Shown here: positions 55,779-63,750 of the stretch, in pieces
Numbering within the stretch: position 1 is the first letter of the stretch
Layout of the letters: every line of letters begins with the position of its first letter
From: Halorhabdus rudnickae
GTDB lineage: Archaea; Halobacteriota; Halobacteria; Halobacteriales; Haloarculaceae
NCBI RefSeq assembly: GCF_900880625.1
Contig: NZ_CAAHFB010000001.1
Span: forward strand, 1,798,001 to 1,862,000
Direction of reading: 5' to 3'
Length of the DNA stretch: 64,000 nt
Translations under genes and position numbers: made by a program
The notes under the pieces: generated by a model
The model's database searches: none
Told to the model about the DNA's origin: nothing
What the model saw: the letters and a program-made list of their open reading frames with translations, nothing else

Positions 55779-56393
55779 TCAGGCCTGACGGGCGAACGCC
55801 AGGTTGCCGTTGATCGACTCGATGTAGGCGGTGACGACGTCACCCTCCTGGGCACCGGGGACGAAAATAGTGTAGTTGCCCTTCTCGGCGACCCCGTCGC
55901 CCTTGCGGCCGGTGCCGACGATCTTTACCTCGTAGGATTTACCCTCTTCGAGGGTCGGTCGATCGGTCGCCGTACTGGATTTTGCGGCCTGGGTCTCGAC
56001 GGGGCGGAAGGCCCCACAGGCCTGACAGCGAAGCATGTCGATCCCGTCTTCGGTCGTGAGAACAGTGTCTGGCAGTCCACACTCCGAGCAGGTGACGTAC
56101 TCGGCGACGTAACTGTCGATCGCCGCCGAGAAGTCGCCTGCAGAGAAGTCACCGTTGTAGCGGGCGCGGTCGTCCTCGAACTGGCCGCTCGTGCCAAGTT
56201 CGCGCTGGATCGCCCGATGGAGGTGTTCGGACTCCCGCGAGAGGGCATCGGCGACCTCTCCGAGATTCGTGAGTCGTGTGAACGCACCGTCTGCCTGGGC
56301 CTCGGGGTCGGGGATCGAGAGCCGTCGTTCGTCGGCCGCAGGTCGATCGGGGAGCGCGTCGTGTGCGCGCTCGAGAGCTTGATCGTAGTCCAT
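55779..56393 (-). CDS. Translation initiation factor aIF2 beta with TRAM domain
   Basis: 204-residue protein. The N-terminal half follows eIF2-beta/eIF5 (FTRLTNLGEVADALSRESEH, FEDDRARYNGDFSAGDF), then a zinc ribbon with CSECG and CQACG, then a C-terminal TRAM RNA-binding domain (GKSYEVKIVGTGRKGDGVAE to YIESINGNLAFARQA). In haloarchaea this domain order is usual for IF-2 subunit beta. It is part of the factor that brings Met-tRNA to the ribosome. ATG 56393 (MDYDQALERAH) is preferred over an open 17-residue extension. Confidence 0.86.
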   Translation of the reverse strand: MDYDQALERAHDALPDRPAADERRLSIPDPEAQADGAFTRLTNLGEVADALSRESEHLHRAIQRELGTSGQFEDDRARYNGDFSAGDFSAAIDSYVAEYVTCSECGLPDTVLTTEDGIDMLRCQACGAFRPVETQAAKSSTATDRPTLEEGKSYEVKIVGTGRKGDGVAEKGNYTIFVPGAQEGDVVTAYIESINGNLAFARQA

Positions 56394-56468
56394 ACGATCT
56401 GGACGGGACCCGGACGTAAGGCCACTGCGTGAGCCGTGATACATCGAACCACGACACTGACTGGCGCG

Positions 56469-57482
56469 TCACCGATCGCCGTGTTCGGCCAACACGTCGC
56501 GGTAGAGGGAAACGAGATCGTCGCCGATCGCCTCGAGGGTGAACGCCTCGCTACGCTCTGCAGCCCGCCGGCCGATCCGCTCGCGCAGCACCGGGTCACG
56601 GAGACGCTCCAGCGGTTCCGTGAAGTCCTGGCTGGCTTTCAGACAGTCCTCGTCGTCGTTGAGCCACTCGAAAGTGGGGATCGACCGGACCAGTGGCGGG
56701 CGGCCACAGGCCATCGCTTCCAGTAAGGCCATGCCTTCGTTCTCGTTTTTCGTCGGGAAAAAGAAGATGTCGCCTGCAGCGAACCCGCCGCGGATGTCCT
56801 CGACGTAGCCCGTGAACGTACAGTTCTCGGGGGCGTTCTCGACGAGTTTCGTCGTTGTTCTCGATCGTAACAGGCCATCTACCCACCCGCCGCCGGTCGG
56901 GTTGAGGTAGCCAAACCACACGAAGTCCAGCTCGGGCATCGCGCGGGCCGTCTCCACGAACGATCGCAGGCCCTTGCGCTCGATGACGTGGCCGACGTTG
57001 AAGACGACCGGCGGGTCGAGGTCGTAGCGGTCGAGATACTCCTCGCGGAGGGACTCGAACCCCGCCAGGCGGCCGGGATCGAACCCGTTGGAGATGACCG
57101 TCTTCGGGGCGTCGCTGTACCCGGCGATCACCTCGCGGTTGTGTTCGGAGGGGCAGATCAGGTGATCCCCAAAGGAGTAGGCCCACCGCAGGTACGGGGC
57201 CATGGGTCTCGCCAGCGCGTTCGAGAAAGCAAAACTCTCCCGGAAGTCCTCGGCAGTCTGGTGGGTGTGGATCACGACGGGGACGCCCACGTCGCGGGCT
57301 TGCCGGGCGTAGTAGACCGATTTGGGACCCATGTTGTTGAGGTGCAACAGGTCGGCGTCGAGATCCGGTTCGGTCGTGTACTCGATCCCCCGCCGGTCGA
57401 GCATCGTTCGCTGGTTCTCGACGGACTGGGCGTGGCCTCCGGTGATGTACTCCTCCCACTCGAAGTAGTGGCTGATCCGCAC
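56469..57482 (-). CDS. GT4 glycosyltransferase
   Basis: 337-residue GT-B enzyme. N-terminus HYFEWEEYITGGHAQSVENQ, middle HTHQTAEDFRESFAFSNALA and CPSEHNREVIAGYSDAPKTV, donor domain FNVGHVIERKGLRSFVETAR and FFPTKNENEGMALLEAMACG (E-x7-E). The GTG at 57482 starts at MRISHYFEWEEY; the frame is open upstream but without conservation. It has no neighbours of glycan type, lying behind the ABC operon and aIF2-beta. Probably adds sugar to a membrane lipid or glycan; substrate unknown. Confidence 0.82.
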   Translation of the reverse strand: MRISHYFEWEEYITGGHAQSVENQRTMLDRRGIEYTTEPDLDADLLHLNNMGPKSVYYARQARDVGVPVVIHTHQTAEDFRESFAFSNALARPMAPYLRWAYSFGDHLICPSEHNREVIAGYSDAPKTVISNGFDPGRLAGFESLREEYLDRYDLDPPVVFNVGHVIERKGLRSFVETARAMPELDFVWFGYLNPTGGGWVDGLLRSRTTTKLVENAPENCTFTGYVEDIRGGFAAGDIFFFPTKNENEGMALLEAMACGRPPLVRSIPTFEWLNDDEDCLKASQDFTEPLERLRDPVLRERIGRRAAERSEAFTLEAIGDDLVSLYRDVLAEHGDR

Positions 57483-57682
57483 GGGTGTCCCACACTGCTG
57501 GCCCGACCGTCCAGTACTTTCCGGAATCGAACCGTCACCTGGACGCGAAAAACGGACGCGAACAGCAGCGGGTCTGTCCGGGTAGAATGGACGCGAAAAA
57601 GATCGAGTCCACTGGGCGGAACGGACGGTCGACGAACCGACTGCGGACGGTCGAGTGTAGACTCGATCGAAAGCAACCGGAG

Positions 57683-58606
57683 TCACTCGCTGTCGTGGTG
57701 GGGACGCAGTGGCGTTATCTGCAGTCCTTGATCAGTCGTCTCGACGGTCGCCTCGACGGCAAAGACGTCGGTGAGCAACGCCTCGGTCAGTACCGTTTCG
57801 GGGTCGCCTCTGGCCTGGACAGCGCCGTCGTTCAGCGCGACCACGTGGTCGGCGTACCGGGCGGCCTGCTCGATATCGTGCAGGACGAGGCCGACGGTCA
57901 CGTCGCTCTCGTCCCGGAGCCGTTCGACGATCTCCATGACCTCCAACTGGTGGTGCATATCGAGGAACGTCGTCGGTTCGTCCAGCAGGAGCACGTCGGT
58001 GTCCTGGGCGAGAACCATCGCAATCCAGACGAGTTGCTGCTGGCCGCCACTGAGACTGCCGATCTCACGGTCCCGCAAGTGGTCAATTCCGGCCAGTTCG
58101 ATCGCCTCGTCGATGGCGTCCCGGTCGGCAGCCGAAAGCGAGTCGAAAAAGCCACGGTGTGGATACCGGCCGTGGGCAACCAGCTCCTCGACGGCGAGGC
58201 TATTGGGCGCGACGTTCTCCTGGGAAAGCAAGCCGAGCTTCTGGGCGAGTTCTTTCGCCTCCAAGTTGTGAACGTCTGCCCCATCGAGGAGGACGGTGCC
58301 CGCGTCGATGGAGAGCTGGTCGGCGAGACTCTTCAACAGCGTGCTCTTGCCGCTGCCGTTCGGACCGATCAAGGCGGTCACTTCCCCCGGCGGGAGTCGA
58401 ATCGTCGCACCGTCGATCACCGGCTGCTCGCTCGATGGGTAGCCGGCGACGATATCCTCGCCGACGAACTCGCTGGCGTTGGACGACGACTCGCTGTGAG
58501 TGTCGTCCGTGTCGCCGATGGCATCTCTGGGTAGCTCGCCGGTCGTTTCCGAGGGGGGCTGTACTGCCTGACTGCCGCCGTCGGTCTGTGGTGTGTCCTC
58601 GCTCAT
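57683..58606 (-). CDS. ABC importer ATPase (FecE/BtuD type)
   Basis: 307-residue ATPase. Walker A GPNGSGKST, signature LSGGQQQLVW, Walker B VLLLDEPTTFLDMHHQ and the H-loop VLHDIEQAARYADHV are all intact. The first about 45 residues are an acidic, Ser/Thr/Gln-rich tail not found in bacterial FecE. It powers the permease encoded just upstream, with which it shares the base A of TGATG. Predicted substrate group: ferric siderophore, haem or cobalamin. Confidence 0.92.
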   Translation of the reverse strand: MSEDTPQTDGGSQAVQPPSETTGELPRDAIGDTDDTHSESSSNASEFVGEDIVAGYPSSEQPVIDGATIRLPPGEVTALIGPNGSGKSTLLKSLADQLSIDAGTVLLDGADVHNLEAKELAQKLGLLSQENVAPNSLAVEELVAHGRYPHRGFFDSLSAADRDAIDEAIELAGIDHLRDREIGSLSGGQQQLVWIAMVLAQDTDVLLLDEPTTFLDMHHQLEVMEIVERLRDESDVTVGLVLHDIEQAARYADHVVALNDGAVQARGDPETVLTEALLTDVFAVEATVETTDQGLQITPLRPHHDSE

Positions 58607-59760
58607 CAGATCTCACCCATGGTTTCCTGTCTGCGCATCAGATAGAGGAAATACGGGCCGCCGACGAGCCCGGTCACGATGCCGACCGGGATCTGAACCG
58701 GCAGCGCGAGGCGGGCACCCACGTCTGCGGCGACCATCAGCGCCGGGCCGACGAACAGACAGCCGACGACGAGCTTTCGATAGTCGCTGCCGACGATGTT
58801 GCGGACCATATGCGGGACGATCAATCCGACGAACCCGACGATGCCCGCGACGGCGATGCTCGCGGCCGCCGCGAGGACGGCCACCCCCGAGAGCGCAAAG
58901 CGGACGCGTTCGACGCGCATGCCCAACGAACTCGCCGTGCGTTCCCCGAGCAGGAGGACGTTCAACTGGCGGGCGCTGATCACGGCGAGTGCAAGCGCGA
59001 TCACCGACCACGGCAAGACCATCCTGACTTGCTCCCAGTCGGTGCCGGCCAGCGAGCCAGTGATCCAGGAAATGGCCGATTGAACGACCCCGAGATCGTC
59101 AGCGAAGAAGAACATGGCCCGCTGGAGGCTGCCAAAGACCGTACTGACGATGACGCCCGCCAACACCAGTCGGACCGGCGAGGTGCCGTTTTTCCAGGCG
59201 ATCGCATAGACGATCACAAACGCGGCGATGCCACCGCCTGCGGCGAACACCGGCAACAACATCGACGTGCTGACGTGCAATTCGGCGACGAGCAGGGGCA
59301 CGACGATCGTCACCCCCGGGATCGCGACGAGCGTGAGCAAGATTGCGAGCCCAGCCCCCGAAGAGACGCCGAGAATAAACGGACTCGCAAGTTCGTTTCG
59401 CGTCACGGCCTGGAATATCGCCCCCGAGGCGGCGAGGTTCATTCCGACAAAGACGGCGACGATCACCCGCGGGATACGCATGTTCCAGACGATCAGGCTC
59501 CGGTTGGACAGTTCGGGCAACTCGCCGCCAAGCAAAAACCCCTTCCAGGCCTGGGCGCTGAACAGGATATTCGGATCGGAGACAGCCGCCCACGCCTCGC
59601 CGAACGTCATCGGATAGTCGCCGAAACGGATCTGGACGAATCCAGCGATCAGTACCACGACGACGCTGGCGAGACAGAGGGCAACCAGCGAGGTGTCGAC
59701 GTCACTGAGCCAGCCCAACCGGGAAGCGATCCGGTCGTCCGTCGTCGGTTCGCCCGCCAT
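58606..59760 (-). CDS. ABC importer permease (FecCD/BtuC type)
   Basis: 384-residue membrane protein, about ten helices. Motifs of the BtuC/FecCD family: PRVIVAVFVGMNLAASGAIF, NELASPFILGVSSGAGLAI, and the cytoplasmic coupling region near LLGERTASSLGMRVERVRFA and GIVGFVGLIVPHMVRNIVGS. It should form a homodimer carrying substrate through the membrane. It is 64 bp behind the second binding-protein gene. Confidence 0.93.
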   Translation of the reverse strand: MAGEPTTDDRIASRLGWLSDVDTSLVALCLASVVVVLIAGFVQIRFGDYPMTFGEAWAAVSDPNILFSAQAWKGFLLGGELPELSNRSLIVWNMRIPRVIVAVFVGMNLAASGAIFQAVTRNELASPFILGVSSGAGLAILLTLVAIPGVTIVVPLLVAELHVSTSMLLPVFAAGGGIAAFVIVYAIAWKNGTSPVRLVLAGVIVSTVFGSLQRAMFFFADDLGVVQSAISWITGSLAGTDWEQVRMVLPWSVIALALAVISARQLNVLLLGERTASSLGMRVERVRFALSGVAVLAAAASIAVAGIVGFVGLIVPHMVRNIVGSDYRKLVVGCLFVGPALMVAADVGARLALPVQIPVGIVTGLVGGPYFLYLMRRQETMGEI

Positions 59761-59824
59761 AGTCAGATGTACACCTCCGATGAGTTCCGTCCCCTACCTG
59801 GGAGACCATCGTGGTCGATCATCG

Positions 59825-61108
59825 CTAGTCACCTCGTATCGTCTGGGCGACCTGGTCATGCTCGAACAGCTGTTCGTCGGCCGCGAGGTCCGGATACGGC
59901 CCGGACTCGTAGTGCGGCCACGCGCCGAACTGCTCGGGATAGAGCTGTTTGGCACCCATCTCAAGCTGGAAGAGATTCAGCAGGGGACCCTGATGCCTCC
60001 CGCCCTGGGCGTAGATCCGGTCGTTCTCGACAGCAGCGACCGAACTCGCGACGGGATCGTCCGCAAGCGTCTCCCGGATCGCGGGCATGTCGTGGGCGTC
60101 GACCACGCCACCGAGGATCAAAAGAACGTCCGGATCAGCCGCGAGGAGTTCCTCGTAGTCGATCTGGGTGCCACTCTCGACGCCACCGTCGGCGGCGAAG
60201 GCGTCGACCGCGCCGAGCGGCCGGGTGTGGGCGGCGTGATACCCTGGACCGTTCACGTCGTAGACCCACATCGTGTCGTCGTTCGTCGAGGGGAGTATCA
60301 TCGTGACTGTCGGGCGCTCCGATTCCGGGGGCAACCCCTCGCTGATCGTCGAGATCAGCGAATCGTGTTCGGCACGCAACGCCTCGTAACGCTGCCGTTC
60401 CCGGAGGACCGAAGCGGCGCGGCCGAAGGTTTCCCAGAGCGTGTAATATTCGTAGCTGTCGGCGTAGGATTCGGGCGGCTGACCGTGACCGGCGCTAAAC
60501 GTGTTTCCGAACCACGGCGCGGCGTTCTCGGCGACCTCCTCGACGTCTTGACGTTCCCATTTGCCCATCGTGACCACGTGAGCAGGATCGGCGAAGTGGA
60601 CATCGCTGTCCAGGTCGTAGAGCTTCTCCTTGCTCGGGTTCCAGGAGCCATAACAGTCGCTCCAGTCGACGGAGACACCCTCGAGTGGAGCGGTGAACGC
60701 AGTCATCAGCGAGTCCACGTACTCGACGGCGTAGACGGCGTTGACGTCTTCGCCACGGCCGAGCATGAGGGCCATCTCGGCGTAGGGATTCAGGATCGTG
60801 AAGATGTCGTCGGGCGTATCCTCGAAGGTGACCTCGCCCATCGGAGCCATCGAGACAGAATACGCGCCGGTTGCGTCATCGCCGTTCTGCTGTGCGGTCT
60901 GTGTCGAGGTGCCCCCGGTCGGTGTCGGCGTAGTGGTCGCCGTCGGTTCGCCGTCAGTCTGGGCCGCTCCTGTCGGCGTGTCAGTCCCGTCTCCCCCGCC
61001 CAGACAGCCAGCGAGTAGACCACTACCGAGGAGTGCCGTCGTGCTTGCGAGACACTTCCGGCGGGTTACCACAGCATCCCCGTCCGTCGGAGCTCGCACG
61101 TCAGTCAT
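59825..61108 (-). CDS. ABC periplasmic-type binding lipoprotein 2
   Basis: 427-residue TroA/FepB-like binding protein. Start MTDVRAPTDGDAVVTRRKCL and the lipobox LLGSGLLAGCLGGG with twin Arg (RRK) mark a Tat lipoprotein. A Thr-rich linker follows, then GAYSVSMAPMGEVTFEDTPD and the substrate fold with IDYEELLAADPDVLLILGG. It is related to the upstream protein at 61110, sharing the SYSVSM-x-P-x-G-x-VTFE start, so the two arose by tandem duplication. ATG 61108 is 1 bp from the previous stop. Confidence 0.88.
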   Translation of the reverse strand: MTDVRAPTDGDAVVTRRKCLASTTALLGSGLLAGCLGGGDGTDTPTGAAQTDGEPTATTTPTPTGGTSTQTAQQNGDDATGAYSVSMAPMGEVTFEDTPDDIFTILNPYAEMALMLGRGEDVNAVYAVEYVDSLMTAFTAPLEGVSVDWSDCYGSWNPSKEKLYDLDSDVHFADPAHVVTMGKWERQDVEEVAENAAPWFGNTFSAGHGQPPESYADSYEYYTLWETFGRAASVLRERQRYEALRAEHDSLISTISEGLPPESERPTVTMILPSTNDDTMWVYDVNGPGYHAAHTRPLGAVDAFAADGGVESGTQIDYEELLAADPDVLLILGGVVDAHDMPAIRETLADDPVASSVAAVENDRIYAQGGRHQGPLLNLFQLEMGAKQLYPEQFGAWPHYESGPYPDLAADEQLFEHDQVAQTIRGD

Positions 61109-61109
61109 C

Positions 61110-62318
61110 TCAGAACTCCCCGGCGACGACCGCGGCGACGCGCTCGCGGTCGAAGAGCTGTCCCTCGAAACCGTACAGGTTCCGGGCCAGGCGCTCAGTG
61201 ACGACGAGATTTGTGATGGGGCCTTGATACAGCGGACCCGCGCGGTAGACGTCACCGTTCTCGACGGCTGTCAACTGACTCGCGACCGGGTGATCTTCGA
61301 GGAACGTCACGACGGTGTCACGGAACTCATCGCGGGATTTGGCCTCCTGGCCACGCAACAGAATGACCGTCGGATCGATCGACAGCAGCGTTTCGAAGTC
61401 GATGACCCCACGGGAACTGTGGAAATCCTTGACGTCCGTATTTGCCAGTGCGTCCCTGACGCCGAGGTCGCGCAGGTGCTTGAAACTCGTTCCCTCGTCG
61501 ATGACGTACGGGTAGAACTGCTCGGGTTCGTCGCCACCGGCCCAGAGGACCGCCGCCGCGGGTCGCTCGCCGAGTCCGGGAACGGCGGGTGCGAGCGCAG
61601 TCTGGAAGTCGTCATGAATCGAGGCGAATGCCTCGAAGCGCTCGCGTTCGTCGAAGACTGCCGCGAGCTTCTCGAAGGCCGCAAGGAGCGTGTAGTAGCG
61701 GTAATCGTCGTGCCAGGAGTAATTCCGTGAGAAGATGCTGTTGCCAAAGAAGGGACCGACGTCCCGCTCGACCTCAGCGACGTCATCGTCAGTCCACTTA
61801 AACCGGTTTGTGATGAAGTTCGGGTCGATCACGTGGACGTCGGCGTCGATCGCGAAAAAGCGCTCCTTGCTGACGCCGTCCTGAGAAAGGCGTTCGATAC
61901 TCGATTTGTCCACGGAGACGCCCGGAATCTCGTCGTAGTAGTGGGTGTGATACCGGCTCGGAAGCCACACGCCCGCCGGTGGGTCCTGCCCGAGCGCAAT
62001 CCCCATGTCCGCCCAGCTGCCGTTGTTCGTGACCCAGGTCTCGGGTACTCCCTCGAAGGTGACGTCGCCGACCGGGACCATCGACACCGAGTACGACGAC
62101 GCTGCCGGCGTTTCAGTCCCGGTCGTCTCCGCCATAGTCGTGGGGTCGGACTCCGCCGTCGTCTCCATCGTTGTGGTGGTGTCGGTCTCCGTCCCCGCGG
62201 GCGTGTCGCCTTCACCGCCGAGACAGCCGGCGAGCAATCCACCGCCGATCACTGCCCCGCCGTATCGGAGGTACTCACGACGCGTCGACGTTCCAGCAGT
62301 GTCTGACTTGCGACCCAT
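61110..62318 (-). CDS. ABC periplasmic-type binding lipoprotein 1
   Basis: 402-residue binding protein and first gene of the importer operon. The Tat signal STRREYLRYGGAVIGGGLLA plus GC lipobox is followed by a Thr-rich linker and the SYSVSMVPVGDVTFEGVPE domain. The segment IDFETLLSIDPTVILLRGQ matches ferric-siderophore/cobalamin receptors. It differs from protein 2 in the pocket region (for example HTHYYDEIPGVSVDKSS). Its ATG lies 5 bp from an iron box. It should capture the substrate outside the membrane and pass it to the FecCD-type permease. Confidence 0.9.
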   Translation of the reverse strand: MGRKSDTAGTSTRREYLRYGGAVIGGGLLAGCLGGEGDTPAGTETDTTTTMETTAESDPTTMAETTGTETPAASSYSVSMVPVGDVTFEGVPETWVTNNGSWADMGIALGQDPPAGVWLPSRYHTHYYDEIPGVSVDKSSIERLSQDGVSKERFFAIDADVHVIDPNFITNRFKWTDDDVAEVERDVGPFFGNSIFSRNYSWHDDYRYYTLLAAFEKLAAVFDERERFEAFASIHDDFQTALAPAVPGLGERPAAAVLWAGGDEPEQFYPYVIDEGTSFKHLRDLGVRDALANTDVKDFHSSRGVIDFETLLSIDPTVILLRGQEAKSRDEFRDTVVTFLEDHPVASQLTAVENGDVYRAGPLYQGPITNLVVTERLARNLYGFEGQLFDRERVAAVVAGEF

Positions 62319-62322
62319 AGAT

Positions 62323-62374
62323 TTTAGGGCAGCCTAAACAAATAAGTCGGTTACGGTTTTTAGGCATACCAAAA
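62323..62374 (-). promoter_or_regulatory. Paired iron-box operators of the ABC importer
   Basis: Box 1, TTTAGGGCAGCCTAAA (62323-62338), is a perfect 6-bp inverted repeat with a 4-bp spacer. Box 2, TTTAGGCATACCAAAA (62359-62374), is one mismatched arm away. Starts of the boxes are 36 bp apart, and a TATA-like GACTTATTT is between them. The same order, spacing and distance to the ATG occur at 32203-32254. Expected regulator: a DtxR/Idr-type protein with Fe(II). Confidence 0.78.
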
Positions 62375-62438
62375 CAGGGCTGTCACGAATGGTGGTCGCG
62401 CCACGCGCAAAGAGAATCGATTGGCCCAATATAGTGCA

Positions 62439-62466
62439 CGATATTGTGCATATCGCAAAATATAAT
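62439..62466 (+). promoter_or_regulatory. Palindrome and TATA element upstream of the glutaredoxin-like gene
   Basis: CGATATTGTGCATATCG (62439-62455) is an inverted repeat with perfect 6-bp arms and a 5-bp spacer, overlapping a second repeat TGCAC-GATATT-GTGCA. It stands directly before AAAATATAATT (62457-62467), a TATA-like element about 30 bp from the ATG at 62496. A protein bound here would block or assist TFB/TBP. Redox control is only a guess from the target gene. Confidence 0.5.
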
Positions 62467-62495
62467 TGGGCAGTGGCTACTACGGTGACCTACAG

Positions 62496-63137
62496 ATGTC
62501 GATACTGGACGAGGACGATAAATCCGAAGTGTCGGAGATGCTCGACGAGATGGACGAACCGATCGACGTGCACGTCTTCACGGAGGAAGACTGCCAGTAT
62601 TGTGAGGAGACAGTCGAACTGCTCGAAGACGTAGACGCGTTGACCGAGTTGAGTGATCTGTACGTCCACGACATGGGCGATCCGCTGGCCGCCGAGATGG
62701 GGGCCGACCGCTACGACGGCGGACCGGTGACAATCATCACGCGCGAGGCTGTCTCGGGTGTCCGGTACTTCGGAATCCCCTCTGGCCAGGAGTTCAGTTC
62801 GTTCCTGCAGGACATCCTTGCCGTCTCGACCGGCGAGACGGGACTAGACGAGAGCGTCCGGACGGATCTGGACGAGATCGACGAACCCGTCGAGATCACC
62901 GTGTTCGTCACGCCGACCTGTCCGCACTGCCCGCGGGCGGTCCAGACGGCCCACAGCCTCGCCATCGAGAACGAGCACGTCGAGGCAAACTCTATCGAGT
63001 CCCAGGAGTTCATGGATCTCTCCGAAGAGTTCGGCGTCCGTGGCGTCCCCCAGATCAACGTCAACGGGACCGACGGCGAGTTCACGGGTGCGCTACCGCC
63101 GGCTCAGTTCCTCCAGCAAGTCAAACAGGCCCTCTGA
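62496..63137 (+). CDS. Two-domain glutaredoxin-like disulfide oxidoreductase (PDO-like)
   Basis: 213-residue protein with two thioredoxin folds. Domain 1 has the active-site pair CQYC (residues 33-36) and cis-Pro region GGPVTII; domain 2 has CPHC (142-145) and GVRGVPQINVNG with the cis-Pro. This is the architecture of archaeal protein disulfide oxidoreductase. It would exchange disulfides in the cytoplasm and pass electrons from a thioredoxin reductase-like partner. ATG 62496 is chosen over an open 10-residue extension because of the TATA element. It is divergent from the iron-box operon. Confidence 0.85.
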   Translation: MSILDEDDKSEVSEMLDEMDEPIDVHVFTEEDCQYCEETVELLEDVDALTELSDLYVHDMGDPLAAEMGADRYDGGPVTIITREAVSGVRYFGIPSGQEFSSFLQDILAVSTGETGLDESVRTDLDEIDEPVEITVFVTPTCPHCPRAVQTAHSLAIENEHVEANSIESQEFMDLSEEFGVRGVPQINVNGTDGEFTGALPPAQFLQQVKQAL

Positions 63138-63245
63138 GGGCGCTCAGTGGCGCGGTCAAAGCGACCGAATCCCTTAATCCTACCCACCGAATAGCCTCAC
63201 TCGGCAGCGGGAGTCCGGTTCCCGTACCCGGGACCCTCGACGTTT

Positions 63246-63691
63246 CGATTGGATCGGAACGCTGGCAACGGGTATGAGGAAAGTCCCCCCACCGTCCGGG
63301 CAGGCGGCCGGGTGCAAACCCGGGACGGGAGACCGTCGGCTCTGGAACAGCAACGAGACCCCTCGCCCCGACCGATGAGGCGCGCGAACCCCGAGCGAGA
63401 AAGTCCGACCGTGCGATCGCCGCAAGGTGACCGTGCGACCGGACAAACAAGCGACGGGGAGCTAACCCGCCGAGGGCGCGTCGCGGGACGTGAAATCCCT
63501 TCGGGGCCTCACGCTACGCGACGAGTTGGGTCCGCCGGCCTCGCCGGCGGGTCGACGGGCGAGAACGGATGGAACGGCGAATCCCCGCCGGTGCAAGTCC
63601 GCGCGACAGGTAGCCCGGACATGGCGCGGACGCTGAGCCGAATACCGGACCGAACAGAAGGGGGCTCACTCCCCGCAGCCGTTTTCAATCG
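63246..63691 (+). ncRNA. rnpB: RNase P RNA (archaeal type A)
   Basis: The conserved core is present in order: TGAGGAAAGTCC near 63275 (CR-I), GAGAAAGTCCGACC (near 63400), and ACAGAAGGGGGCTCAC (near 63655, CR-V). CGATTG (63246-63251) pairs with CAATCG (63686-63691) and is taken as helix P1, which sets the ends. The RNA cuts the 5' leader of pre-tRNAs. Length (about 446) is in the range for haloarchaea. No protein gene overlaps it. Confidence 0.93.
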
Positions 63692-63750
63692 CGGAGCCAC
63701 GCGAGCAACGGCCCCACGACGCGGGCGAACTATGATGTGTTCGGGAGTCA

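Noticed and set aside
54978-56432. Open plus-strand frame of about 484 codons opposite the HAD and aIF2-beta genes
   Set aside because: Shadow frame; both minus-strand genes have intact catalytic or zinc motifs.
58159-60306. Open frame of about 715 codons on the plus strand across the ABC ATPase and permease genes
   Set aside because: Arg/His-rich shadow of two well-identified genes on the other strand.
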